Source: Floridanema aerugineum (GTDB taxonomy: Bacteria > Cyanobacteriota > Cyanobacteriia > Cyanobacteriales > Aerosakkonemataceae). From it: a DNA stretch of 64,000 bases. The notes under the pieces are model-generated. The model was not told the origin of the DNA. It was given only the letters and a program-made list of their open reading frames with translations, and did no database searches. Below, in pieces: positions 42,489 to 51,209 of this stretch. Both the position numbers and the translations under genes were made by a program. The DNA lies in NCBI RefSeq assembly GCF_041929345.1, contig NZ_JBHFNQ010000256.1, forward strand, positions 25,599 through 89,598, given 5' to 3'. The stretch's first letter is position 1. Each line of letters opens with the position of its first letter.

Positions 42489-43145
42489 ATGAAACCAGAA
42501 TTAAAAGCTAAATTACTTTTATATTGCTGCAAACTAAACAATAACCAAGGCTTTACCACACTAGGTTTGTTAGTCCGCCTTTTGATTTATGGTTCAGCGG
42601 TAACAGCTTTGTCATCTTCCTTCTACATTGTTCCCTGTGAAAATTGCCACGAAAATTTATCCCAAATGAGTAGACCTGGCAAGGGAAGGCAAGCAGAAGG
42701 AAAACAATATGTTTCCTCAGTCAACAAAGCCCAGCAAGCATATTACACAGAAAACAATCAATTTGTCACAACAAGCGATGATGCAGCATGGGGTAGTTTA
42801 GGTGTTGGGATTAAAACACAAACAACTAATTATCGCTACCGCATTCAATCTCCATATCCTAGTAATGGCCCTTTTCAGAAAAAAGATGACAAAATTATAT
42901 CAGCCAAACCGAAAGAGGTTGATGATTACGTTATGGTGACAGCTGAACCTTTAAGTCCTAAATTGAAAAGCTATGTGGGAATAGTCGGTTTAGTTGGAAA
43001 ACCAGACGCTGATAAAACTTCTCAGGCAGTTGTTTGCGAAAGTAAAGAAGCAGACTTGATAGTTAAACCTATTATAATGCCACCTGTTCCTCCTTCTGGT
43101 TTGCAGGAAGTTGACTGTCCAGAGGGTTTTAGTCCTTTAAAATAG
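42489..43145 (+). CDS. Type IV pilin-like G/H protein
   Basis: A 218-residue exported protein related to type IV pilins of the G/H type. The N-terminus has the prepilin-like segment NNNQGFTTLGLLVRLLIYGS, with cleavage expected after Gly. The Glu at position 5 of the mature pilin is replaced by Gly, and a proper EL motif is absent. The body has EGKQYVSSVNKAQQAYYTEN and VGIKTQTTNYRYRI, the pattern of this family. The mature protein has about 180 residues. Function is unknown; incorporation into a pilus-like structure is unlikely without Glu5. Confidence 0.82.
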   Translation: MKPELKAKLLLYCCKLNNNQGFTTLGLLVRLLIYGSAVTALSSSFYIVPCENCHENLSQMSRPGKGRQAEGKQYVSSVNKAQQAYYTENNQFVTTSDDAAWGSLGVGIKTQTTNYRYRIQSPYPSNGPFQKKDDKIISAKPKEVDDYVMVTAEPLSPKLKSYVGIVGLVGKPDADKTSQAVVCESKEADLIVKPIIMPPVPPSGLQEVDCPEGFSPLK

Positions 43146-43193
43146 TCCGCTAAACTGATTTTTATCGGTTGTCTTTGAAGAAAAACTTTGACT

Positions 43194-43229
43194 AGAAACC
43201 CAGTTTTTCTAAAAAACCGGGTTTCTTTC
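43194..43229. terminator. Bidirectional hairpin terminator
   Basis: AGAAACCC pairs with GGGTTTCT across a loop of A/T residues, with T-rich flanks. It lies between the convergent pilin-like and kinase genes. Confidence 0.65.
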
Positions 43230-43237
43230 ACCTTGAT

Positions 43238-44500
43238 TTACGGTAAGACAATCAGAGATCTGCTTACCATTTTTTCGTCATTTAAATAGAATTCAAATTG
43301 ATAATTACCAGTGATTTTAAAATCATAAAAACACCAAGTATCTAGCTTATTTTCTTCGGGTATAAGAGTAGATATTCCTTGATAAACAGATTTTTCTGAA
43401 CTATCAATAATCTGACACCTACCTTGGTATTTTTTAGATGTAAGCTGCTGAAACTTTACTTGAAAATACACCCGATTTTTGCCATCTTTACTCAGTGATA
43501 TCTTTTCTAAATCTTGGTTTGGCTCAGTCTCGGAAAACAATTTTACTTGGCTAACAAAGGGAAGATATAAAGCATTTTCTGTTTTTTTTGCTGAAAACGT
43601 TTCACTGCTAACTACAGCCAAAATCATCAAACCAACTGCACCTAATCCTAACAACGTAGGCATCATGAATTTTGGTGGCTTCAGCGGACGCAGCACCGAC
43701 AAAGGAATCAGCGCATCTAAAGCTTCTTTCGCATTAGCAAAGCGCTGTTTGTAGTTAGGTTCCGCCATTTTTTGCAGCCATTTAATAAAATCTGGATGCA
43801 GCTTAGTCACCCTTTGTTTAAAATTAATTCTACCCGCATCATCCATCAAACTACCAATTTCATTAGCATGAGTTCCCGTCAGCAAACAAATTAACGTTGC
43901 ACCCAAACCATAAAGGTCAGATGCTGCTGTTAATTGGCGATTAAAAAGTTGCTCTGGTGGCATAAATCCGAGTGTACCTTTAACTACGCTACTAACAGCA
44001 ACTTGTCCGCCACCTATCCGCGCAAAACCAAAATCTACCAGATAAACATTCATCTGTCTATCTACTAAAATATTATCCGGTTTAATATCTCGATGAATTA
44101 CCTGGGGAATGCGGGTTTGCAAATAGTTGAGAATTTGCAGGACAGCAATAGCTATGTGTTTAATTTGTTGTGGTTTCCATTGACGAGGTACAAGCAAAGA
44201 TGGAGCGTTTTTATATTCCTGCACCATGCAAAATCCGGCTGAGGTTTGGAAAGAATCCAAATAACGGGGTATGCTAGGATGTTCCAATCCTTTCATCACT
44301 TGAATTTCCCGTTGATAAGCGTCATATTCTGACCAACTAGCACCGGAATGAGCAAACTGAAATTGTTTAATTACTACTCGTTTTTGCGAGTTAATTTCAG
44401 TTGCTAGGTAGGTGACTCGACCGCCAGCGCGGTTGTGCCCGAGTTCGCGGTTTACTTGATAACCGTAATTGGAAAAATCAGGGAAATTGTGAGTAGTCAT
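43238..44500 (-). CDS. Ser/Thr protein kinase with membrane anchor
   Basis: A 420-residue Hanks-type kinase. The kinase domain (about 15-265) has VVIKQFQFAHSG (Lys), the catalytic loop HRDIKPDNILV, DFGFARIGGGQ, and GTLGFMPPEQLF. A hydrophobic segment MMPTLLGLGAVGLMILAVVS (about 280-300) follows, then an extracytoplasmic domain of about 115 residues without a recognised fold. It is paralogous to the kinase at 44614, from which it is separated by a dispersed repeat. The glycine-rich loop is RELGHNRAGGRVTYL, an atypical form shared with its paralogue. Confidence 0.9.
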   Translation of the reverse strand: MTTHNFPDFSNYGYQVNRELGHNRAGGRVTYLATEINSQKRVVIKQFQFAHSGASWSEYDAYQREIQVMKGLEHPSIPRYLDSFQTSAGFCMVQEYKNAPSLLVPRQWKPQQIKHIAIAVLQILNYLQTRIPQVIHRDIKPDNILVDRQMNVYLVDFGFARIGGGQVAVSSVVKGTLGFMPPEQLFNRQLTAASDLYGLGATLICLLTGTHANEIGSLMDDAGRINFKQRVTKLHPDFIKWLQKMAEPNYKQRFANAKEALDALIPLSVLRPLKPPKFMMPTLLGLGAVGLMILAVVSSETFSAKKTENALYLPFVSQVKLFSETEPNQDLEKISLSKDGKNRVYFQVKFQQLTSKKYQGRCQIIDSSEKSVYQGISTLIPEENKLDTWCFYDFKITGNYQFEFYLNDEKMVSRSLIVLP

Positions 44501-44534
44501 TTGTCCTTTGTCCTTTGTTTGTCCTCGTTCCCAG

Positions 44535-44604
44535 TTGTAGGGTGCGTCAGAACTTCAAATTATTGGTCAGTCACCATAATTTATTTTGTCTGACGCACCC
44601 TACA
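44535..44604. repeat. Palindromic dispersed repeat, TTGTAGGGTGCGTCAG family, copy 2
   Basis: Arms TTGTAGGGTGCGTCAGA and TCTGACGCACCCTACAG are inverted with about 35 bp between them. It directly follows CCTCGTTCCCAG (44523-44534), a fragment of another repeat family, as if this copy inserted into it. The pair lies between the two kinase genes. Confidence 0.75.
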
Positions 44605-44613
44605 GACTACAAG

Positions 44614-46563
44614 TTATGGTTTAATCAAATGGGAATAAGAGCGGCGATAATTAGCAATAAATCGACCTCGTTTTAAAGGTTGATAAATCAGCAAATTGAC
44701 TAAGGGGAGTGTGAGGGATAAAGTCAGAATTGTCATACTGATTACAAATATAAATAGATAATTTTCTAAAAAATATCTCCATTCATTAGAAAGGATTGAG
44801 AGATACACAAAGGAGAGGATAAAGCTCATACCAACACATATTCCAACGGTTAACAATGCAATTTGAGCAGCTTCTTTCTGGTGAAATCCTCTCTTGATGT
44901 GAGCGTCAGCTACATATCTAATCAAAGGAAAAACTAAAACCTTAATAAATACAAATGCCAAAGTAAGTAAAAAGCTATATATAAAGCTAACAAGAACTGT
45001 AGCAGCCCCGATAGGATGATCGTGAGCATCCCAAAGTAAACCAAAAACAATCATCATAAAAATCGTAATAAGCACGATTTTTATTGAAGGGAATTTACCT
45101 TCATCTATGCAAAAAAATGCAACTAAAGCTGCAATCAAACTTCCAAATATAAAGGTAATATCAAAAGCTACTCCAAGTGTAAGCAGAAGTGAAAAGCTAA
45201 TTAATTGACTAATAAAATAAGCCCGCGAAATTCCACTTATATTAACTTTCGCTCCTTCCGCTGTGGCTATCATAATTTTATCTAACAATAAAAATGTAGG
45301 TATGAGTACGGGTATAAAAATAATCCTCTCAAAGCTTAACAGATAACCAAGACATCCAAAGATCAACCCAATTAATAGTAACAATAAATAATTAGGTTTT
45401 AGTGCTTCTGGGAGAGGAGCAGTTTGAAGTTGTACGGGCAGAGAATAATATTCTGGGTCGGAATTTGTGTGTAACAAAATTTGACGACTGTAGGTTTCAT
45501 TGGTCAGTAGCTGACTCGTATCCACCGTAATTTCACATTCGATATTATTACTTTCAAATCTCGCCGGATTGAAGGAAATCCAAGCGTGTTCATAAGGGGT
45601 ATGGGGCGGGTCAGATTTATGTGGCGCAACTGACCAATTGCTGGCTAACAATGTTTCGGGAATTGGGTTACTAATGGTGATGGTTTGTGTAAGTTTTTCC
45701 CCCCATTTCGTCGCTGTAAATTCGAGTTTATCGTGGCTAATTCTCACTTTTGGTAGCGCGGCTATATCACTAGTTTTCAGAGCTTTTAAAGCTTCGGCTG
45801 CATTGGCAAAACGGTTTTTGAAATTGGGTTCTACCATTTTCTCTAGCCAGTTCATCCATCCCCGTTGCAGTGGGGGCACTAGATGGCGAAATCTGATGTA
45901 ATAGTTAGCATCAATTAAGCTGCCAATATTTACTGATTTAGTACCTGTCAATAAACAAATTAAGGTAGCACCTAATCCATATAAATCTGATGCTTTAGTG
46001 ATTTCCCGGTTGAATAATTGCTCTGGTGGCATAAAGCCTAATGTGCCTTTGACTACGCTGCTAACTGTTACTTCTCCTCCTCCCATTCGGGCAAATCCAA
46101 AGTCTACTAAATAAACGTTCATTTGTTCATCTATTAAGATGTTTTCTGGTTTGATATCTCGATGAATAATTGGGGTTGGGTGTCTTTGTAAATATACTAA
46201 AATTTTTAAAGCTGAGATGGCAATTTCTTTGATTTGTTGCGGTGTCCAACTACGAATTATGGCTAAGGATTGGGCGTTTTTGTATTCTTGTACCATGCAG
46301 AAACCATCGGGGGTTTGAAAGGATTGCAGGTAACGGGGAATCTGGGGATGATGGAGACTTTGCAGTACCTTAATTTCTTCTTGGTAAGCTTGATATTCTG
46401 ACCAAGTAGCGCCTAATTGGGCAAATTGAAATTGTTTGATGACAACAGATTCTTGTGTTTTGATATTGTGGGCTAAGTAGGTGAAACGTCCGCCAGTGGA
46501 GTTGTTACCTAGTTGGCTTTTGATTTGATAGCCGTAGTGAGAAAAGTCTGGGAAGTTACTCAT
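44614..46563 (-). CDS. Ser/Thr protein kinase with Ig-like and multi-span domain
   Basis: A 649-residue kinase with a domain layout unlike its neighbour. The kinase domain (about 15-270) shares nearly every motif with the 43238 kinase: VVIKQFQFAQLG, HRDIKPENILI, DFGFARMGGGE, GTLGFMPPEQLF. A beta-sandwich-like section (about 285-390, KVRISHDKLEFTATKWGEKL to EITVDTSQLL) follows. After that come about eight hydrophobic segments (395-630), so the C-terminus is an integral membrane domain. It is likely a sensor kinase at the plasma or thylakoid membrane. Confidence 0.88.
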   Translation of the reverse strand: MSNFPDFSHYGYQIKSQLGNNSTGGRFTYLAHNIKTQESVVIKQFQFAQLGATWSEYQAYQEEIKVLQSLHHPQIPRYLQSFQTPDGFCMVQEYKNAQSLAIIRSWTPQQIKEIAISALKILVYLQRHPTPIIHRDIKPENILIDEQMNVYLVDFGFARMGGGEVTVSSVVKGTLGFMPPEQLFNREITKASDLYGLGATLICLLTGTKSVNIGSLIDANYYIRFRHLVPPLQRGWMNWLEKMVEPNFKNRFANAAEALKALKTSDIAALPKVRISHDKLEFTATKWGEKLTQTITISNPIPETLLASNWSVAPHKSDPPHTPYEHAWISFNPARFESNNIECEITVDTSQLLTNETYSRQILLHTNSDPEYYSLPVQLQTAPLPEALKPNYLLLLLIGLIFGCLGYLLSFERIIFIPVLIPTFLLLDKIMIATAEGAKVNISGISRAYFISQLISFSLLLTLGVAFDITFIFGSLIAALVAFFCIDEGKFPSIKIVLITIFMMIVFGLLWDAHDHPIGAATVLVSFIYSFLLTLAFVFIKVLVFPLIRYVADAHIKRGFHQKEAAQIALLTVGICVGMSFILSFVYLSILSNEWRYFLENYLFIFVISMTILTLSLTLPLVNLLIYQPLKRGRFIANYRRSYSHLIKP

Positions 46564-46657
46564 GGTTTTCTGGGGGCAATGTCTGACTGTTTAATTTGCT
46601 TTTTCCCCTTTGTTGCTGATCTTAACTTACGTAAATAGTGAAAAGATGGGGTTTGAA

Positions 46658-46721
46658 AAAGTCGATGAGAAGTCGATGAGAAGTCGATAAGCTCTCAATT
46701 CTCGATGAGAAGTCGATGAGT
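46658..46721. repeat. Tandem repeat AGTCGATGAGA, copy 2
   Basis: Three direct units, then an interrupted stretch with AGCTCTCAATT and two more units. It begins after TTTGAAAAA as copy 1 does. It is upstream of the kinase gene at 44614, on its transcription-start side. Confidence 0.75.
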
Positions 46722-46730
46722 GACTATAAA

Positions 46731-46762
46731 TTGTAGAGACGTTGTATACAACGTCTCTACAA
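46731..46762. repeat. Perfect 32-bp palindrome
   Basis: The left half is TTGTAGAGACGTTGTA; the right half is its exact reverse complement without a spacer. The half sequence TAGAGACGTTGTATAC is the core of the 20-bp tandem array at the right edge of the window. Confidence 0.85.
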
Positions 46763-46944
46763 CAAGGGTTTCAAGTAACGGACATTTAATTTATGGAGAG
46801 GTCTGATATAGCTAAATTGCGATCGCTTCCCCCCTGTCTATTTTTTGCTGCGTTGTTGTTACTTAATCAATAATTCTTAGTTGAAAAACCACTCCCAGAA
46901 CTGACCCGGATCTAGTTTCAATGAAACATACCAGAGAATAAACT

Positions 46945-47010
46945 CAGATCTTGCAGCCGGGGAGGTAGAACCTCCAAATACTCGTTCCCAGGTTGAACCT
47001 GGGAACGAGA
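46945..47010. repeat. Palindromic dispersed repeat, CGTTCCCAGG family, copy 2
   Basis: It shares AGATCTTGCA, GAGGTAGAACCTCC and the core CTCGTTCCCAGGTTGAACCT plus its complement with the copy at 38787. The outer arms are shorter here. Confidence 0.75.
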
Positions 47011-47052
47011 AATAGAGCTAATTTGCGATCGCACCACCCCACCCCCCCTCTT

Positions 47053-48681
47053 TCAACTAATCCCCGTTACTTCTGGTGCTGCTGAAATTTTGTATACCAA
47101 AGAAGCTTCGAGTTGAGAATAAGGTCTCAGGCTAAAATTCCAAGTGCAAAAACCATTTTCATCAGGCTGTACTCTCTCAGTAGTTTTATCTGCAATTACC
47201 TCAATTTTCACCTGTTCTAACTCCGAAACTGGCAAGCGTTCCGTAGTTTTAATTATTCTTGGTTCTGCCCCAATATTAGATAGATATAACCTGACTGTTT
47301 TTGTGACAATATTCCATTTTGTCAGATGATCCTGTTCCTTTTTCTGGGCTGCGGTTCGCTGCACTCGCATCGCCCCATCTGACCCCCATCCTAAAGCAAA
47401 TCTCTCACCAGGAGCAATAAATAGCACTGATGTTCTACCAACAAACCCAGAGGTTCGCACTAAATCCACTGGCCCTGCTAAAATCGGAAACTTTGCTGTA
47501 TTTGTTTGTTCGCTTTTAAGAACTACCTGACAAGACACTTCTGGCATCAGGATGTACTCAATATCCGCTTCTGACTCAAAGGAAAAAATCGGAACGCGAT
47601 AAGGACGACCATCTGAGGGAATCGTAGCTTTTCTCGTCGGACGGAGATTGCGAACTTCTCCCCCATCATCAACACCTGGTAAAGTAACTGTTACTGGGGC
47701 TTCTGCACTAGCAGGGGTTGCGCCTGTTCCTAGTCCGGTGGTCTGAATCTTTTGCTCGCGAAGCTGAATGTTTATTTGCTTAGATTTTTCCATAACATTT
47801 AATTGCTCATCTGTCAATAGGGGCGGCTCAGTTCCCAGAGAAGCACGGGCGGTGGAAAATACCAAATCCACATTCTGCCAATCTTCGCCAGTGCATTGCC
47901 AAACACAGCCATCCATGCGAAAAGATAGCTTAGTGCGGTTTGTAGTCGGGTCTTCAGTCCTCTCTTCTAGCAGCAAACGTGCTTGATGCCAAGGTCGCCA
48001 AATCGCATTGGGAACTACGTAATCAAAGGCAATTTCATATTCGCCTGTTTGGGGAATCATTAAATCTGCTTCAATCCAGGCAGTATAGATCGTGTCTGGG
48101 CGAGATAAAGCCTCTGCTTTTGTCATTAAATGATTAATTTTTTGCTGTAAATCTTCTTGAGTGTGATAATTATTCCAGATTTCGGCACGCAAATCTCGCA
48201 ACTGTTTAAATAGAGTAGATAGTTGTTCTCGCCAAGTTTTTGGATCGATTTGTCCCCAAACAGCATCAATGGGTAATTCTTCCAAACCTTTGGTCAAAAT
48301 AGTATTGATTTTGTGAAAGCAGGATTCTAGCTGCTGACGGTCTTCAGTGATATTATTAAATGTTTTGGTAAGAGAACGTATTTCGCCTTCTAAAGCTTTA
48401 AATTCATCTGGTTTATCTTCTTGTTTAACTAACATTTGGCGGCGCACGCGCACATCATCAATGCGTGCATCGGGATAGTTTTGCAAGAATTCTGCACGTA
48501 GGGATTTATCAGAAAGGACTGGCGCAACTTGTAAGATTTTGATGCGCCAAAGTCCTTGGTTTAGTTGGGTTTTGCCAATTCTTCTTACTTGAGCACGGTC
48601 TTCTAGGAGTGTGACAACACAGACGGGTGCATCGAAAGTTAGTTCTTGGACGATCCTATTTTCTGATTGAATTGTTTGCAT
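47053..48681 (-). CDS. MuiA family protein with DUF4140/DUF4139 domains, paralogue 1
   Basis: A 542-residue protein of the mucoidy inhibitor A family, which has unknown biochemical function. The N-terminal DUF4140 part has APVCVVTLLEDRAQVRRIGK, followed by a helical section of about 110 residues that may be a coiled coil. The C-terminal DUF4139 part has DYVVPNAIWRPWHQARLLLE, GEDWQNVDLVFSTA and FPILAGPVDLVRTSGFVGRT. There is no signal peptide. The gene is 92 bp downstream of a longer paralogue on the same strand, so the two may be co-transcribed. Confidence 0.88.
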   Translation of the reverse strand: MQTIQSENRIVQELTFDAPVCVVTLLEDRAQVRRIGKTQLNQGLWRIKILQVAPVLSDKSLRAEFLQNYPDARIDDVRVRRQMLVKQEDKPDEFKALEGEIRSLTKTFNNITEDRQQLESCFHKINTILTKGLEELPIDAVWGQIDPKTWREQLSTLFKQLRDLRAEIWNNYHTQEDLQQKINHLMTKAEALSRPDTIYTAWIEADLMIPQTGEYEIAFDYVVPNAIWRPWHQARLLLEERTEDPTTNRTKLSFRMDGCVWQCTGEDWQNVDLVFSTARASLGTEPPLLTDEQLNVMEKSKQINIQLREQKIQTTGLGTGATPASAEAPVTVTLPGVDDGGEVRNLRPTRKATIPSDGRPYRVPIFSFESEADIEYILMPEVSCQVVLKSEQTNTAKFPILAGPVDLVRTSGFVGRTSVLFIAPGERFALGWGSDGAMRVQRTAAQKKEQDHLTKWNIVTKTVRLYLSNIGAEPRIIKTTERLPVSELEQVKIEVIADKTTERVQPDENGFCTWNFSLRPYSQLEASLVYKISAAPEVTGIS

Positions 48682-48773
48682 AACTATTGAGATCGCTTTT
48701 ATATGGTTATTAATTGCTGCTGCTCAGATCCCCGACTTCTCCAAGAAGTCGGGGATCTAGACTAGACGAACTT

Positions 48774-51017
48774 TTATTCTCTGCGATTTCCGCCGATTAA
48801 TTCGCTATCGACAAAAGTTTTAATTTTGTAGTCAACTGACAAAGTTGTTTGCTCTTTTGCAGGTACTTCGATTTGCCAAAGATAACCGCCTTTTATTGGT
48901 GTTCCCCGTTCTTCTTGTTTATATTGTTGCCATTCGGGTGAAACTTGCTCGATTTTTACTTCAACTTTTGCACCTTCTTCGGGAATGGGAAGACGTTCTC
49001 GTACCTCAATTTTTGCGTTTCTCTTGAGACGATTTGCGATCTCAATTTTGATTTGATGGCACAGTTCATTAAATGCCACTATTGTCTCGCCAGAACGCAC
49101 TTCCCAATAGGAAGTATTCCGGGCAACTTTGATTGCTTGTTCAACTCCTAATCCTAATTCCATCTGTCCTTGGGGCGGAACTGTGACAATATTAGTTGAT
49201 AAAATATATTCGCCATCTACATAAACATCAGCAGGGCCACTTAATAGCGGTGCTGATAGAGGATTGCGAAGTTGGGCAATGCGGAAAACGTTGGTATCTT
49301 CGCGAGGAACAACTATGTAGCGAACATCTACATCTGTTGTTTTGCTAGTTAAGGCAACGGAATGAAATTGACCATCTGAGGGAATATCAATTCTGCCATC
49401 GGCGCTGTAGGAATAGTCGAAGGAAGCTGCTACTTTTCGGACGTTAATTCCACCGGGAGGAAGGGGAAATGTAAGACATTCTTGGGCGCTATATACTGCT
49501 TGTTGGACTACTTCTAAGATGTTGAAATTAACTACAACTTTTTGCTGGTGGAGGATTTCTAAATAAAGTTCTTGTGTTTGGGCGATCGCTAATTTACCAC
49601 GCTTTTCTCGGTTATCAGCTGTACCCATCCTCATTAAACCATAAGGAAGAAAATCAGTTTTAAACTCATCCTGGCTGCCAACTTTTGGGAAATTCCGTGA
49701 CTCCAAATCATATTTACTAGACCTTCTTGCCATACTGGGCGCTGGTGCTGCTGATGCTGGTGTTAGTCTTGCTGAGAGTGGTTCAAGCGCTGACGCTGGT
49801 GTTGGTCTTGCAGACAGTCGTTGAAGCGATGTCGATTCACTCACTAGACTTTCCAATTCAGAAAAATCCACCATTTCTTCTTTATCCAACAACTCATCGG
49901 ATAGAAATTGTAAATCCTGAGACTCTGACGATTCGAGGAATCCTTGTCCACTCAATTCTTCATCGGCAACTCTATAGGCACGGCGCTCGGATTTTCCAGA
50001 CCCAGACAGCAAATCTGACGAATATCCACTCATCAGGCGGCGCGAATATTTTCTAACATCAGCTAAAGCACTTTCTTTCTGTCTATCAAAGTCTTCAAAC
50101 AAAATTTCTGCACCCACAGGCGGTTTACGCCAACCAGCTTTTCTAATTTCCGGTTGCGCTTTTCCTAATCGCAATGATGGTAATTCTGGTATGGCACACC
50201 AAAAAATAGGATTAGCTGTAGAAAGTTCTAATTTAACACTTGACCAATCTTCACCCGTGCGCTGACAAATTAATGCTCTGACGGCAATTGTCGCCTGATT
50301 TTCTACACTATTCAACCGACAAACATAAGTGGGTGTCCATCTAGCACCGGGTACAAAATACTCTAAAATTAACCCAATTGTTTGATTAAGATCGGATGTT
50401 TCATTTTCATAACTTAAGCTGACAATTACGGTTTTTCGCAGTTCTTCTGGTTTAGCGTTTCTGGCTCTGGAAGCTATAGCTTGTTTCTGTTCTAAATCAG
50501 CTAAGTTTTCCTTAGCTTTAGCTAACTTTTCCAAATTCTCCCGCTTTTCCTGAATTCTCAGGCGAATTTGTTCGTCGCTGAAGTTAGCTAATGCGAGTCT
50601 AGCACTCATTGGCGAAGCTGGTGGCGCTAGACCAATGTCACTCTCTGGGCGGGCGGGTACTTCTAATTGATTTAGTACGGAGATTTCTCGATCGATTAAT
50701 CTGATAATATCTTCTATTTGTTTTACTGCAATCTTAGCTGCACGCAATTCTTCTTCCGGCGGTGGGTTTGGTGTTTCTGATGGTGGGGGAACAGCTAATC
50801 CAATCCGAATATCCCCGGCGATGGGTACATTTCCTTGTATAGTTTCTACTCTGACTCTGACGCTGCTATCTTCTAAAGCTAATGGTAATTGAGCTATTTC
50901 TACTTGTTCTGGTAATTCTCCGGGTATCAGTTGTAACTCGGCAATTCGAGTGACAGTGGCACCAGCAGCATAGATTTTCACGCTATCTATTCGGGAAGAA
51001 AGCTTTTGAATTGCCAT
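48774..51017 (-). CDS. MuiA family protein with DUF4140/DUF4139 domains, paralogue 2
   Basis: A 747-residue family member from ATG 51017, chosen because AGGGA lies 6 nt upstream (a TTG at 51044 is the other option). The N-terminus has SVKIYAAGATVTRIAELQLI; a coiled-coil section with RLRIQEKRENLEKLAKAKEN lies before LILEYFVPGARWTPTYVCRL. About 190 residues of low-complexity DNA follow, with the direct repeat LSARPTPASALEP / LSARLTPASAAPA, between two halves of DUF4139. The end is KTFVDSELIGGNRRE. A relic of another copy of this end lies upstream at 51210-51279. Confidence 0.88.
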   Translation of the reverse strand: MAIQKLSSRIDSVKIYAAGATVTRIAELQLIPGELPEQVEIAQLPLALEDSSVRVRVETIQGNVPIAGDIRIGLAVPPPSETPNPPPEEELRAAKIAVKQIEDIIRLIDREISVLNQLEVPARPESDIGLAPPASPMSARLALANFSDEQIRLRIQEKRENLEKLAKAKENLADLEQKQAIASRARNAKPEELRKTVIVSLSYENETSDLNQTIGLILEYFVPGARWTPTYVCRLNSVENQATIAVRALICQRTGEDWSSVKLELSTANPIFWCAIPELPSLRLGKAQPEIRKAGWRKPPVGAEILFEDFDRQKESALADVRKYSRRLMSGYSSDLLSGSGKSERRAYRVADEELSGQGFLESSESQDLQFLSDELLDKEEMVDFSELESLVSESTSLQRLSARPTPASALEPLSARLTPASAAPAPSMARRSSKYDLESRNFPKVGSQDEFKTDFLPYGLMRMGTADNREKRGKLAIAQTQELYLEILHQQKVVVNFNILEVVQQAVYSAQECLTFPLPPGGINVRKVAASFDYSYSADGRIDIPSDGQFHSVALTSKTTDVDVRYIVVPREDTNVFRIAQLRNPLSAPLLSGPADVYVDGEYILSTNIVTVPPQGQMELGLGVEQAIKVARNTSYWEVRSGETIVAFNELCHQIKIEIANRLKRNAKIEVRERLPIPEEGAKVEVKIEQVSPEWQQYKQEERGTPIKGGYLWQIEVPAKEQTTLSVDYKIKTFVDSELIGGNRRE

Positions 51018-51122
51018 AATTTTCCCTAATCTGGTTGATTTCAAAATATATCTGCCGAAATCCGGGACTGAAGTCCTTAATACCGTAAGTTGCTAGTTAT
51101 TAATTTTGACGGACTTTTCAAC

Positions 51123-51191
51123 TTGTAGGGTGCGTCAGATAGCAAAATTTTGGATTCGATCGCTCTTCTTTCGGCTTCTGACGCACCCTAC
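51123..51191. repeat. Palindromic dispersed repeat, TTGTAGGGTGCGTCAG family, copy 3
   Basis: TTGTAGGGTGCGTCAGA and TTCTGACGCACCCTAC are inverted, with about 38 bp between them including GATTCGATCGCTC. It lies in the promoter region of the MuiA paralogue 2 gene. Confidence 0.75.
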
Positions 51192-51209
51192 TAAACTTAA
51201 TACTCACTA

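Larger units (their letters stand above)
46564..47052. repeat. Repeat-rich intergenic region
   Basis: No gene is supported in these 489 bp. It contains an AGTCGATGAGA tandem repeat (46658-46721), a perfect 32-bp palindrome (46731-46762) and a second copy of the CGTTCCCAGG palindromic repeat (46945-47010). Such density of repeats is unusual for one gap. Confidence 0.7.
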
